NCBI GenBank assembly: GCA_036525185.1
Contig: DATDAW010000034.1
Location: forward strand, 1-64,000
Reading direction: 5' to 3'
Length of the DNA stretch: 64,000 bases
Source: DATDAW01 sp036525185
GTDB taxonomy: Bacteria; Verrucomicrobiota; Verrucomicrobiia; Chthoniobacterales; DASVRZ01
Part shown: in pieces, positions 35,052 through 43,847 of the stretch
Layout: the number at the start of each line of letters is the position of its first letter
Position numbering within the stretch: the stretch's first letter is position 1
The notes under the pieces: model-generated
Database searches by the model: none
The model's input: the letters and a program-made list of their open reading frames with translations, nothing else
What the model was told of the DNA's origin: nothing
Program-made: the position numbers and the translations under genes

Positions 35052-35409
35052 TGACGGGATACAGATTGTAGGTTGGATAAAACTCCGTGCGGAATGCCTT
35101 CCAGGCGGTTTTTTCCAGAGCCACGTTGACGTCGCGCAATTTAGATGCGGGGACTTCCAGGGTGACGACCTGGCCAATACCCATCATCACGTACCAATTC
35201 ACGACGGTCGTTCCGGCAGGTGGAAAAGCCTTCCAAAAACCCTGCTCCTCCTGGATTCTCTGAATCTCGGCAAGCGAAAGGCTTTGGTCATGCTTCAAAA
35301 AGATGGTGAGAAGAATGCTATCGGTCGACTGCTGGCCAGCGGAGACTGTTTGGGGCCGTAGAATTCCCGGGAAGAGGCAAATAAGGATCAGAATGAGCAG
35401 TCGTTTCAT
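35008..35409 (-). CDS. Secreted protein of unknown function
   Basis: Starting at MKRLLILILICLFPG gives a signal peptide and 133 residues. The mature part is predicted alpha/beta (LKHDQSLSLAEIQRIQEEQGFWKAFPP, then a VVNWYVMMGIGQVVTLEVP strand region). No cysteine pair or catalytic motif. It follows accC on the minus strand by 33 bases. I do not recognise the family; the Muconolactone-delta-isomerase-like ferredoxin-fold look is only an impression. Confidence 0.7.
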   Translation of the reverse strand: MKRLLILILICLFPGILRPQTVSAGQQSTDSILLTIFLKHDQSLSLAEIQRIQEEQGFWKAFPPAGTTVVNWYVMMGIGQVVTLEVPASKLRDVNVALEKTAWKAFRTEFYPTYNLYPVIKDKLANSAKKDLE

Positions 35410-35442
35410 GGCTGGTCCTATTTCCGGCACGTTGCGGAGATG

Positions 35443-36798
35443 TTACCCCATTCGTCGTCCGGACAAGATCCGCTCAATGAACCCCGTATCGAATTCTCCG
35501 CGGAGGAAGTCGGGGTTTTTCATGATCTCGAGCTGGAAGGGAATGGTGGTCTGGATTCCGTTGATGATAAATTCGTTCAAAGCGCGTTGCATGCGCATGA
35601 TGGCGTTTGGCCGGTGTGCTCCGAAAGTGATCAGTTTCCCGATCATCGAGTCGTAGTTCGGCGGGATGACGTACCCAGCATAAGCGTGGGAATCGATCCG
35701 GACGCCGCGTCCACCGGGCGCGTAGTAAAGTTCGATGCGGCCCGGTGAGGGTTGGAAATTGCGGGCAGGATCTTCGGCGTTAATGCGGCATTCGATGGCA
35801 TGGCCAACGGGTTTGGCGTTGACGACGTGTGGGGAAAGGTGTTCGCCTGCCGCGATGAGGATTTGTTCCTTCACCAGATCGCATCCATAGACTTCTTCGG
35901 TCACAGGGTGCTCGACCTGGATTCGAGTGTTCATTTCCATGAAATAAAAGTCGCCCTTGCGATCCACGAGGAATTCCATGGTGCCTGCGTTTTCGTAACC
36001 GACCAATTCTGCGAGAGCGATGGCGGATTTACCCATGCGATCGCGCAGATCAGCGGTCAAAATCGGGGAGGGACATTCCTCTACGATTTTCTGGTTGCGA
36101 CGTTGGATCGAGCAATCGCGCTCGCCCAGGTGCAGGACACGCCCGTGGGAGTCGGCAAGGATTTGAAACTCGATGTGATGAGGATGCTCGATCAGTTTTT
36201 CGATATAGACACCGGGGTTTCCGAACGCTTTCTCCGCTTCGAGCCGCGCGGCGTGAAAACCTTGAATCAAGCTTACTTCGTTATGCGCCATGCGCATCCC
36301 GCGTCCGCCGCCGCCTGCTACGGCCTTGATCATAACGGGAAAGCCGATCTTTTTGGCGACTTTGTGTGCCTCTGCCTCGCTCTGAACGATGCCGTCGCTA
36401 CCGGGTGAAATGGGAACACCGGCTTTGATCGCGTGTTCACGGGCGCTATTTTTGTCGCCCATCGCCCGGATTGATGCTGGTTTCGGGCCGATAAACTTGA
36501 TGTTGCAGCTTTCGCAGATATCCGCGAAGTGCGCGTTTTCCGCGAGGAAGCCGTATCCCGGGTGGATTGCATCGACATCCGCAATCTCGGCGGCGCTGAT
36601 GATGCGATCTATTTTCAGATAACTCTCTGCACTCGGCGCCTCGCCGATACAGATCGCTTCATCGGCAAGCTGCACGTGAAGCGAGTCGGCATCCGCCTCG
36701 GAATAAACGGCGACCGTCGCGACGTTGAGTTCGCGACAGGCGCGGATGATACGGAGGGCGATTTCGCCGCGATTGGCGATCAGGATCTTTTGAAACAT
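35443..36798 (-). CDS. accC: Biotin carboxylase subunit of acetyl-CoA carboxylase
   Basis: ATP-dependent carboxylation of biotin on BCCP, the first half of malonyl-CoA synthesis. The 451-residue ATP-grasp protein starts MFQKILIANRGEIALRIIRA and has the glycine-rich AVAGGGGRGMR loop, HHIEFQILAD, ERDCSIQRRNQK and EMNTRIQVEHPVTE. It follows accB on the minus strand in the usual order. Confidence 0.97.
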   Translation of the reverse strand: MFQKILIANRGEIALRIIRACRELNVATVAVYSEADADSLHVQLADEAICIGEAPSAESYLKIDRIISAAEIADVDAIHPGYGFLAENAHFADICESCNIKFIGPKPASIRAMGDKNSAREHAIKAGVPISPGSDGIVQSEAEAHKVAKKIGFPVMIKAVAGGGGRGMRMAHNEVSLIQGFHAARLEAEKAFGNPGVYIEKLIEHPHHIEFQILADSHGRVLHLGERDCSIQRRNQKIVEECPSPILTADLRDRMGKSAIALAELVGYENAGTMEFLVDRKGDFYFMEMNTRIQVEHPVTEEVYGCDLVKEQILIAAGEHLSPHVVNAKPVGHAIECRINAEDPARNFQPSPGRIELYYAPGGRGVRIDSHAYAGYVIPPNYDSMIGKLITFGAHRPNAIMRMQRALNEFIINGIQTTIPFQLEIMKNPDFLRGEFDTGFIERILSGRRMG

Positions 36799-36856
36799 CG
36801 TTGGGACTTTTCTTCCGAATCGCCGTTCTAGCGAAATGAAAGCCGCTGTGGGTAAG

Positions 36857-37330
36857 TCATTTAATCTTGAAGAGAGGTTGTCCGAATTGGACGGGTTTGC
36901 CGTTTTCTGCGAGGACTTCTGTGATGACGCCGCTCACCTCGGCTTTAATCTCGTTCATCACTTTCATGGCCTCGATAATACAAACGACAGTATCTTCGGT
37001 GACGCGATCGCCGATACCCACAAACGCGGCTGCTTCCGGCGAAGGAGCCCGGTAGAACGTGCCGACCATCGGCGAGGTAATCTCTTTGCTGCCTGCTATG
37101 GCAGCAGACGCACTGCCGTCGGTTGTCGTCGTCGAATTCGTCGTGGCTGCGACCGTTGGAATCAGTGTTGCCGCAGAGGCAGTCGCCGGAGTCCCCACCG
37201 TGGAGATGACAGGCTGGAAATCCGTATTTTTCTTGAGAGTGATCTTGAAATCGCCGTTCTCCATCTTGAAGACGGAGAGGTCGTTCTTTTTCATCAAATC
37301 GATGAGGGCCTTGATGTCTTTTAAGTCCAA
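36857..37330 (-). CDS. accB: Biotin carboxyl carrier protein of acetyl-CoA carboxylase
   Basis: Carries biotin on the lysine of the EAMKVMNEI motif (about residues 120-128) in the C-terminal swinging domain. The N-terminus DLKDIKALIDLMKKNDLSVFKMENG is family-typical, and the middle is an Ala/Thr-rich linker of about 45 residues. The start codon is TTG, supported by AGGAG eight bases upstream; no ATG fits. 157 residues. Confidence 0.95.
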   Translation of the reverse strand: MDLKDIKALIDLMKKNDLSVFKMENGDFKITLKKNTDFQPVISTVGTPATASAATLIPTVAATTNSTTTTDGSASAAIAGSKEITSPMVGTFYRAPSPEAAAFVGIGDRVTEDTVVCIIEAMKVMNEIKAEVSGVITEVLAENGKPVQFGQPLFKIK

Positions 37331-37596
37331 TGCGGGGTCTCCTGGGTTGGTAAAAATAGAGCAGGCACGCTAAGCTTGGGCCTGGGGGTTGGTCAAGCCG
37401 GCATAAACGCCGGTCATTTTCTGGGCTGACTGCGTTGGGCGCCGGAACATTGACGCTTGTCGCAACGAGCAAGCCGACCATAGTGGCGTTATCCAGCGAT
37501 GGATTGTCCGGCAAAATTCGTTTGGCTCCGCCGGGGTTTTCCTTCAGAGCCAAATTCGTCGTCAGTAGTGTTAGTCAACTTTAAATTCATATTCTC

Positions 37597-38010
37597 ATGG
37601 GTCTCCTATCCACCATTCTCACAGCCGTCTTTGGAAAAAAAGCCGCTGCTCCTGCCGGAGCTCCCACCGCTTCAGCCCCCGCGTCACCGCCATCGGATGC
37701 GACCGTTTCCGTTCCTCCCGGCGCGTCCAGCCCAGAAGCTGCGCCAGCGCCGCAGGTCGATGTTGATGCTACTCTCAGCGCACTGGCTGCGAAAAGCGGC
37801 GAGGACCTCGATTGGAAACGTTCCATCGTCGATCTGCTGAAAGTTCTCGGCATCGACAGCAGCCTTGCCAACCGAAAAGCGTTGGCCGCCGAACTCAACT
37901 ACACCGGAGACACCAGCGACACGGCCACGATGAACGTTTGGCTGCACAAGCAAGTCGTAAAAAAATTCGCCGAAAACGGCGGCAAAGTCCCGGCTGACTT
38001 GCTGGACTGA
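37597..38010 (+). CDS. DUF3597-type protein
   Basis: A 137-residue protein with an N-terminal amphipathic start (MGLLSTILTAVFGKK), an Ala/Pro/Ser-rich linker of about 40 residues and a C-terminal domain containing LDWKRSIVDLLKVLGIDSSLANRKALAAELNYTGD and MNVWLHKQVVKKFAENGGKVP, which I recognise as DUF3597. It is predicted to be small, helical and soluble. Function unknown. It stands alone, facing the trpG end. Confidence 0.85.
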   Translation: MGLLSTILTAVFGKKAAAPAGAPTASAPASPPSDATVSVPPGASSPEAAPAPQVDVDATLSALAAKSGEDLDWKRSIVDLLKVLGIDSSLANRKALAAELNYTGDTSDTATMNVWLHKQVVKKFAENGGKVPADLLD

Positions 38011-38127
38011 GCTCCTTATTCGGCAAGATTTGCGCAGAGCTCGCTGGAAAGGATTTGGTTTTTCAGCGGGCTGTGCGAGGCGCATTTGTCATTGATCCCG
38101 CGCATTCGCATTTTTTCGAATCGCGAT

Positions 38128-38691
38128 CTAGATCGCCAGGAAATTCTTAAGGAGCTTCTTCCCTTCGAGCGTGAGGATCGATTCCGGGTGAAATTGCACC
38201 CCGTGAATGGGGTATTCCTTGTGCCGAAGGCCCATGATTTCGCCTTCAGCGGTTTCCGCCGTAATGGTTAACTCAGCGGGCAGGGAATGGCGTTCCACGA
38301 GCAAGGAATGATAACGGGTGGCCTCAAATGGGTTTGGCAAGCCTTCGAAAACGCCTTCGCCGTTGTGCAAAATGGGCGATGTCTTTCCGTGCATGAGCCG
38401 TCCGGCACGAATAACGTTGCCGCCAAAGACGTCGCCGATGCATTGGTGTCCGAGACAGACTCCGAGCAGGGGAATTGTTGGTCCGAATTTGCGAATGACC
38501 TCGTTACTGATACCGGCTTCGCGCGGTGTGCATGGACCCGGGGAAATGCAGATGCGTTCCGGGGCCAGTTCCTTGATTTCTTCTATGCCAATCTCGTCGT
38601 GACGTTTGATGATCATCTCCGCGCCCAACTCGCCGAAATACTGGACGAGGTTGTAGGTGAAAGAATCGTAGTTATCGATGACCAACATCAT
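38128..38691 (-). CDS. trpG: Anthranilate / aminodeoxychorismate synthase glutaminase subunit
   Basis: Class I glutamine amidotransferase, 187 residues. VIDNYDSFTYNLVQYFGELG begins the protein; the catalytic cysteine is in LGVCLGHQCIG and the His/Glu pair in HGVQFHPESILT. It supplies ammonia to the TrpE-type subunit encoded just upstream, whose stop overlaps this ATG (ATGA). It may also serve folate synthesis, as many TrpG/PabA proteins do. No trpD follows. Confidence 0.94.
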   Translation of the reverse strand: MMLVIDNYDSFTYNLVQYFGELGAEMIIKRHDEIGIEEIKELAPERICISPGPCTPREAGISNEVIRKFGPTIPLLGVCLGHQCIGDVFGGNVIRAGRLMHGKTSPILHNGEGVFEGLPNPFEATRYHSLLVERHSLPAELTITAETAEGEIMGLRHKEYPIHGVQFHPESILTLEGKKLLKNFLAI

Positions 38692-40208
38692 GGCTTGCCC
38701 TCCAACTGCTGCGCCCGGGCGAAAGCCTTCATGAGGCCCATCGCTTTGTTAACTGTTTCCTGATATTCGCCTTCCGGGGTGGAATCTGCGACGACGCCGC
38801 CACCCGCCTGGACATAGGCCTTTCCATCCTTGAGGACTGCAGTACGGAGCGCGATGCAGGAGTCTGAATTTCCGTCAAAACCGAAATAGCCAACAGCGCC
38901 GGCGTACGTGCCGCGTTTGTTTTTTTCCAGCTGATTGATGATCTGCATCGCGCGGACTTTTGGGGATCCCGACACGGTGCCGGCGGGAAATGTCGCCCGC
39001 AGCACGTCGTAGGCGCTCCGATCGCCGCGCAACGTGCCGACGACGTTGGAAACGATATGCATCACGTGGCTGTAGCGTTCGATCGTCATGAAATCTGTCA
39101 CGCGTACAGTGCCGAATTCCGCGATGCGTCCAACATCGTTGCGGGCCAGATCAACGAGCATGAGGTGTTCGGCCCGTTCCTTGGGATCGGCGAGAAGGTC
39201 GCGTGCGTATTGTTCATCCATTTCGTCGGTTTCACCGCGCGGGCGGGTGCCTGCGATCGGGCGAATTTCGACTTTCCCGTTGGTGAGCCGGACGTGGACT
39301 TCCGGCGAACTGCCGACCAGTGCGAAGTCGGTTGAAAACCGGAAACAAAACATATAAGGAGACGGATTCACCGACCGGAGCGAGCGATAAAACGAGAGTG
39401 GATCGCCGGTGAAAGGCGTTTCAAACCGCTGCGATGGAACGATTTGAAAGATGTCGCCTGCGTGAATGTATTCGTGGCTCTTGCGAACCATGGCTTCGTA
39501 TTCCGCCTTGGTCGTGTTGCTCGTCGGCACGATGGGAGTCGTTGGCGTAAGCGTGTTGATCGGCGGCAAATGAGCCGGTTTTGCGAGCTTTTCGAGAATG
39601 GCATCGATGCGTTTGCCTGCTTCGTAATAGGCAGCAACCGGGTCAACGCCCGGAGGAACGAACGCGTTGGCGACAACCTGGAGTTTCCGCCGCCGATGAT
39701 CGAAAATCAGGAGCGTATCGGTGACCAGAAAGCGTGTTTCTGGAATGCCGAGGTCGTCGGCGGGCGGGTTGCCCACGGTTGGTTCGAAAAAACGAACTGC
39801 GTCGAATGAGATGAACCCGACCGCGCCGCCTGTGAATCGAGGCAACGCTGGGTCCGGCACGGGTTTATAGCGCGACATCAGCGCTTCGAGATCAGCGAGA
39901 GGATCGCTCGTGGTCTCAAAAACGCGGGTCTCGCCGTTCTCGACGATCCGGATTTCACGGCCGCGGCTTTCAAAAACCACCGCGGGACCGGAGCCGAGAA
40001 ACGAATAGCGGCCGACCTGATCGTTAATCTCGGCAGACTCGAGCAGAAACGTGTTCTCGCCCGTATCGATTTTCTGAAACGCCGAAACCGGCGTCTCAAA
40101 ATCCGCCACGAGTTCCGTGTAAACAGGGATGAGATTTCCCTGGCTCGCTTTGGCCAGAAATCTATCGAGTGAAGGACTTAACGGAGTCGTGGCGGTGGAA
40201 GGGTTCAT
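38688..40208 (-). CDS. trpE: Anthranilate synthase component I
   Basis: Converts chorismate to anthranilate with ammonia from TrpG. The 506-residue protein has an N-terminal regulatory domain with LLESAEI-type tryptophan-site residues (residues 50-60) and the chorismate-binding C-terminal half (PSPYMFCFRF, GTRPRGETDEMDE, DLARNDVGRIAEFGTV, GTVSGSPKVRAMQII). Presence of LLESAE suggests feedback inhibition by tryptophan. Start and stop codons overlap hisI and trpG respectively, each by four bases. Confidence 0.95.
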   Translation of the reverse strand: MNPSTATTPLSPSLDRFLAKASQGNLIPVYTELVADFETPVSAFQKIDTGENTFLLESAEINDQVGRYSFLGSGPAVVFESRGREIRIVENGETRVFETTSDPLADLEALMSRYKPVPDPALPRFTGGAVGFISFDAVRFFEPTVGNPPADDLGIPETRFLVTDTLLIFDHRRRKLQVVANAFVPPGVDPVAAYYEAGKRIDAILEKLAKPAHLPPINTLTPTTPIVPTSNTTKAEYEAMVRKSHEYIHAGDIFQIVPSQRFETPFTGDPLSFYRSLRSVNPSPYMFCFRFSTDFALVGSSPEVHVRLTNGKVEIRPIAGTRPRGETDEMDEQYARDLLADPKERAEHLMLVDLARNDVGRIAEFGTVRVTDFMTIERYSHVMHIVSNVVGTLRGDRSAYDVLRATFPAGTVSGSPKVRAMQIINQLEKNKRGTYAGAVGYFGFDGNSDSCIALRTAVLKDGKAYVQAGGGVVADSTPEGEYQETVNKAMGLMKAFARAQQLEGKP

Positions 40209-40603
40209 GCAACGTGGTAGACCTCGTGGGGATCAAATACCTTGTTTTCAAGGGTTCTTACGGATTTTCCGTTCAAGTCGAGCTGCTGGAAGAAACAGCT
40301 GGCATGACCGGTGTGACATGCCGCGACCTTTTGCCGAACTTCGAAAAGCAGTGTGTCGTGATCGCAATCCACAAACCAACGGACTACCTCTTGCGTGTGG
40401 CCGCTACTTTCGCCTTTTAGCCACGATTTGTTCCGCGACCGGCTCCAGTAGTGCATGAGACCCGTTTCGAGGGTTTTCTCAATGGAAGCGGCGTTCATCC
40501 AGGCCATCATGAGCACGCGACCTGTAGGTGTTGGCGTGTCGCTGGCTTCTTGGATGATAGCGGGAATAAGTCCCTTCGAGTTATATTTGAAGTTGAGATT
40601 CAT
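40205..40603 (-). CDS. hisI: Phosphoribosyl-AMP cyclohydrolase
   Basis: Third step of histidine synthesis, opening the purine ring of phosphoribosyl-AMP. The 132-residue stand-alone HisI has MMAWMNAAS, HYWSRSRNKSWLKGESSGH, DCDHDTLLFEV and the zinc-site CHTGHASCFF. The HisE domain is not fused. It heads the unit hisI-trpE-trpG with ATGA junctions, and no other his gene is nearby. Confidence 0.95.
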   Translation of the reverse strand: MNLNFKYNSKGLIPAIIQEASDTPTPTGRVLMMAWMNAASIEKTLETGLMHYWSRSRNKSWLKGESSGHTQEVVRWFVDCDHDTLLFEVRQKVAACHTGHASCFFQQLDLNGKSVRTLENKVFDPHEVYHVA

Positions 40604-40922
40604 GGATTACGGTGGGGGCGATGAGGGTTCCGGGGGAGGTGAAATGCGGAGACGGGTCGAGCTTGACCAAAACGACGCGAGGTCCGAACCGGGGAGACCG
40701 GTTTGGAAGATTTACCAATGCCACCAATGGATGTGAAGAGGCGCCCGCACGATGTGTATCTATGCGCGACGCGCCCGTGTTGGCAAGTAGGGATTTTTGG
40801 TGTAGCGGCTGTGAATGATAAGAGCGGCTGGAATCGGTCGCGAGCCCTGTTGCAATGGTTTCGACGAGAATCCCCATCGACTTTTGCCGGAAGAGGATTA
40901 GCGTCGGCTCCCAACCTTTTCG
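40604..40922. other. Divergent intergenic region ahead of hisI-trpE-trpG and the acidic small protein
   Basis: No gene is supported; the open frames here are Arg/Pro-rich shadows. A nine-base-pair hairpin with one mismatch (AACCGG, GGAGA, CCGGTT core, 40684-40706) lies about 80 bases upstream of hisI. There is no run of Trp or His codons that would suggest a classical attenuator peptide. Promoters are probably here but I cannot place them. Confidence 0.4.
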
Positions 40923-41273
40923 ATGAATTATCTGGTCCATTCTTTCATTGCCATTTTGATCCGCGTGAGCGGCAACACACTGGTTTGCGACGAGCAAACG
41001 ACGATCGAAGAGCTGTTCAGCGACGATTTTGATTCGGTGGATTTCGAGCTGGCCAAATGCGCTTTCGAAGCGACGCACAAAGTGCTCTTTATTGAGCCCG
41101 CCGACGATGCGGAAAGCGAGGAATACCTGAAATATACGATCGAGGACTACATTGAACGCTGCGTCGACACGACGGAGCAGACGGATCCGATGTTCGTGAC
41201 GGAGCGCTTTCTTATTTTCCAGGAAGCTCTCGAAGACGCGTTGAACGAGAGCGATGATTTTGACCGGCCGTAG
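40923..41273 (+). CDS. Acidic small protein, possibly acyl-carrier-like fold
   Basis: A 116-residue, strongly acidic product. The segment FSDDFDSVDFELAKCAFEATHKVLFIEPADD, followed after a short gap by YTIEDYIERCV, runs parallel to the acyl carrier pattern (DSLD motif with the phosphopantetheine serine, second helix, IxIPD, then TVxDxVxxI). The N-terminal helix is a poor match and the C-terminus has an extra helix. It could therefore be a divergent carrier protein or an unrelated acidic protein. It is 66 bases upstream of nuoB. Confidence 0.55.
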   Translation: MNYLVHSFIAILIRVSGNTLVCDEQTTIEELFSDDFDSVDFELAKCAFEATHKVLFIEPADDAESEEYLKYTIEDYIERCVDTTEQTDPMFVTERFLIFQEALEDALNESDDFDRP

Positions 41274-41339
41274 CAATAAGGAAAACGCTGGGTCGTAATT
41301 TTTCTTGGCGCCACAAGGGTGCAGCCATAGGATGCAGAT

Positions 41340-41870
41340 ATGGAAAGAGCAGTCGCCCCCGCCGCTTACGACTCCAAGGTTGAAGGGAATATCATCTTCA
41401 CCAAGCTGGACTCAGCCATCAATTGGATGCGTAAGAATTCGTTGTGGCCGATGCCGATGGGACTCGCTTGTTGTGCGATCGAGTTGATGGCCACTGCTTC
41501 TTCCCGGTTCGACATCGCGCGGTTTGGAGCGGAAGTGATGCGGTTTTCTCCCCGACAGGCCGATGTGATGATTGTGGCGGGGACTGTTACTTACAAAATG
41601 GCGCTCGCCGTCAAACGGATTTGGGATCAGATGCCGGAACCCAAATGGTGCATCGCGATGGGTGCGTGTGCGTCCAGCGGTGGCATGTATCGCAGCTACG
41701 CGGTGTTGCAAGGGATTGATCAATTGATCCCTGTGGATGTGTATGTATCCGGTTGTCCGCCACGACCCGAGGCTCTGCTCGAGGGCCTGATGAAATTGCA
41801 GGATAAGATTATGAAGGAACGGGCCATTGGCGATCAAAAGCGTGCCTTGCGGGAGCCCGAACTGGTATGA
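41340..41870 (+). CDS. nuoB: NADH-quinone oxidoreductase subunit B
   Basis: Carries iron-sulfur cluster N2 at the quinone site of complex I. The 176-residue protein keeps the adjacent cysteines (MGLACCAIELMA), MGACASSGGMY and SGCPPRPEALLEGLMKLQ. nuoA is not upstream, and only nuoC follows, so the remaining subunits must be encoded elsewhere. The nuoC start overlaps its stop (ATGA). Confidence 0.96.
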   Translation: MERAVAPAAYDSKVEGNIIFTKLDSAINWMRKNSLWPMPMGLACCAIELMATASSRFDIARFGAEVMRFSPRQADVMIVAGTVTYKMALAVKRIWDQMPEPKWCIAMGACASSGGMYRSYAVLQGIDQLIPVDVYVSGCPPRPEALLEGLMKLQDKIMKERAIGDQKRALREPELV

Positions 41871-42442
41871 GTCATCTCGTCGACGCGGTGATGGCGCTGG
41901 AAACGGAATTTGGCGCGGCAATCTTGAAGAAGACGGAGTTCCGTGGCGAAGTGACGCTCGTTCTCGAAGGGAAATTCCTCAAACCCGCGTTGAAACTCGC
42001 CAAGGAAAAGCTCGGGTTTAATTTTCTGCTGGATATTTCGAGCGTCGATAATTTTGGCGACGAACCCCGGTTTGAAGTGGTTTACGAGCTGTATTCGCTG
42101 GCGAATGGAACCCATCTCCGGCTGAAACGAACCGTTTCTGAGGATCATCTTGAAGTGCCGACCGTCAGTGATTTATGGCCGACGGCCGATTGGCATGAAC
42201 GCGAGATTTTCGATATGATGGGCATCGGCTTTTCCGAACATCCGGATTTGCGCCGCATTTTGATGTGGGATGGCTATCCGTATTATCCTCTTCGCAAGGA
42301 TTTTCCGCTTGCCGGACGTCCGAGCGAAATGCCGGATGTGGCGTTCACGAAAGTCGCGCCTCTGGCTGGTGGCCCATTCGTAACCGCACCTTCTTCGGCA
42401 ACGGTGAAAGACCGTGAGCCCCGATCGAAGGAGATTGAGTAA
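41867..42442 (+). CDS. nuoC: NADH-quinone oxidoreductase subunit C
   Basis: Peripheral-arm subunit of complex I. The 191-residue protein has the 30-kDa subunit signature WHEREIFDMMGIGFSEHPDLRRILM and YPYYPLRKDFPL. The start is coupled to nuoB. nuoD does not follow; purB is next after 87 bases. Confidence 0.94.
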   Translation: MSHLVDAVMALETEFGAAILKKTEFRGEVTLVLEGKFLKPALKLAKEKLGFNFLLDISSVDNFGDEPRFEVVYELYSLANGTHLRLKRTVSEDHLEVPTVSDLWPTADWHEREIFDMMGIGFSEHPDLRRILMWDGYPYYPLRKDFPLAGRPSEMPDVAFTKVAPLAGGPFVTAPSSATVKDREPRSKEIE

Positions 42443-42529
42443 GACTCAATCGGACGCTTGGTCATCATCTAAATCTTTCCGGCACGGTCGGAATACGGTT
42501 AACAGAAGGCTTCAGAGTGAGATTTTCTA

Positions 42530-43825
42530 ATGATTGACCGTTATTCCACCCGTCGTATGCGCGATCTCTGGGCCGAGGAGCGCAAATTTGGTTTCTGGCT
42601 CGAAATCGAAACGCTGGCTTGTGAAGGCATGGCACAGCTTGGCCAGATTCCCGAAGCAGATGCCGCGGTGATTCGAGCCAAAGGCAAATTCGATGTCAGC
42701 GAGATCAACGAAATCGAAAAACGCACGAATCACGACGTAATCGCTTTTCTGGAAAACGTCGCGTCCTATGTCGGACCGGCGGCGCGCTGGATTCACCAGG
42801 GTTTGACGTCGTCGGATATTCTCGACACGACGCTCGCGGCTCAGATGAATATTTCCTGCGGTTATCTGCTTGAAGCCCTGGAAAAACTGCGCGCGGTCGT
42901 TGCTAAAAAGGCGATTGAATACAAACACACCCCGATGATTGGGCGCAGTCACGGCATCCACGCAGAGCCGATCACGTTCGGGTTGAAATTGGCGCTGATG
43001 TTTGACGAATTCGGCCGCGCCATCGAACGCCTCGCGCAGATGCGTGAGCGGGTGCGCGTGGGAAAACTCAGCGGCGCCGTTGGAACGCACGCGCATCTGG
43101 ATCCCCAGGTCGAGCAGTATGTCTGCGAAAAAATGGGCCTGAAAGCGGCGATTCTTTCCACGCAGGTGATTCAACGCGACCGCCACGCGGAATTCATGAC
43201 CACGCTTTCCCTCATCGCTTCCAGCATCGATCGATGGGCGACGGAATTCCGGCATCTGCAGCGGACTGAAGTGCTTGAAGCCGAAGAGTATTTTTCTCCA
43301 GGCCAAAAGGGCAGTTCGGCGATGCCGCACAAACGGAACCCGATTACGGGTGAGCGCCTGTGCGGATTGGCGCGCGTAATTCGCGGGAATGCCGTTGCGG
43401 CTCTGGAAAATGTGGCGCTGTGGCATGAGCGGGACATCAGCCACAGCAGCGTCGAACGCGTCATTCTGCCGGATTCATGCAATCTGATCGATTACATGCT
43501 GGGAAAATTGGCAGCCCTCGTAGAAGGTCTCCATGTTTATCCTGAAAACATGGAGCGCAACCTGCTTATCACGAAAGGGTTGTATTTCAGCCAGAGCGTT
43601 TTGCTGGAGCTCACGAAAAAAGGACTGGAGCGAAAAGCTGCTTATGAGGCCGTCCAACGCGCTGCCATGAAAACGTGGGCCGGTGAGGTTTCGCTTCAGG
43701 AGAACCTTGCCGCCGAGCCTGAGGTCGCTGCGCATTTGACCCGCGAAGAGATCGATGCGGTTTGTTCGCTGGACCGCCACTTCGCGCACGTCGACGGAAC
43801 CTTCAAAGCATTGGGACTGGAATGA
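42530..43825 (+). CDS. purB: Adenylosuccinate lyase
   Basis: Two steps of purine synthesis (SAICAR and adenylosuccinate cleavage). The 431-residue fumarase-superfamily protein has TSSDILDT, GRSHGIHAEPITFG with the catalytic histidine, and the flexible loop GSSAMPHKRNPITGE. MIDRYSTRRMRDLWAEERKFGFWLEIE is a typical start. Convergent with fabG; no terminator evident. Confidence 0.96.
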   Translation: MIDRYSTRRMRDLWAEERKFGFWLEIETLACEGMAQLGQIPEADAAVIRAKGKFDVSEINEIEKRTNHDVIAFLENVASYVGPAARWIHQGLTSSDILDTTLAAQMNISCGYLLEALEKLRAVVAKKAIEYKHTPMIGRSHGIHAEPITFGLKLALMFDEFGRAIERLAQMRERVRVGKLSGAVGTHAHLDPQVEQYVCEKMGLKAAILSTQVIQRDRHAEFMTTLSLIASSIDRWATEFRHLQRTEVLEAEEYFSPGQKGSSAMPHKRNPITGERLCGLARVIRGNAVAALENVALWHERDISHSSVERVILPDSCNLIDYMLGKLAALVEGLHVYPENMERNLLITKGLYFSQSVLLELTKKGLERKAAYEAVQRAAMKTWAGEVSLQENLAAEPEVAAHLTREEIDAVCSLDRHFAHVDGTFKALGLE

Positions 43826-43847
43826 GCTGTGGAAGCAGCTGGCGTGG

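Noticed and set aside
36945..37553. 202-codon minus-strand frame over accB and its upstream region
   Set aside because: It is out of frame with accB for most of its length, which is clearly BCCP; the upstream part has no recognisable domain.
40581..41276. 231-codon minus-strand frame across the acidic small gene
   Set aside because: Its protein is a basic mirror of the acidic plus-strand product and has no motif.
42527..43444. 305-codon minus-strand frame
   Set aside because: Antisense shadow of purB.
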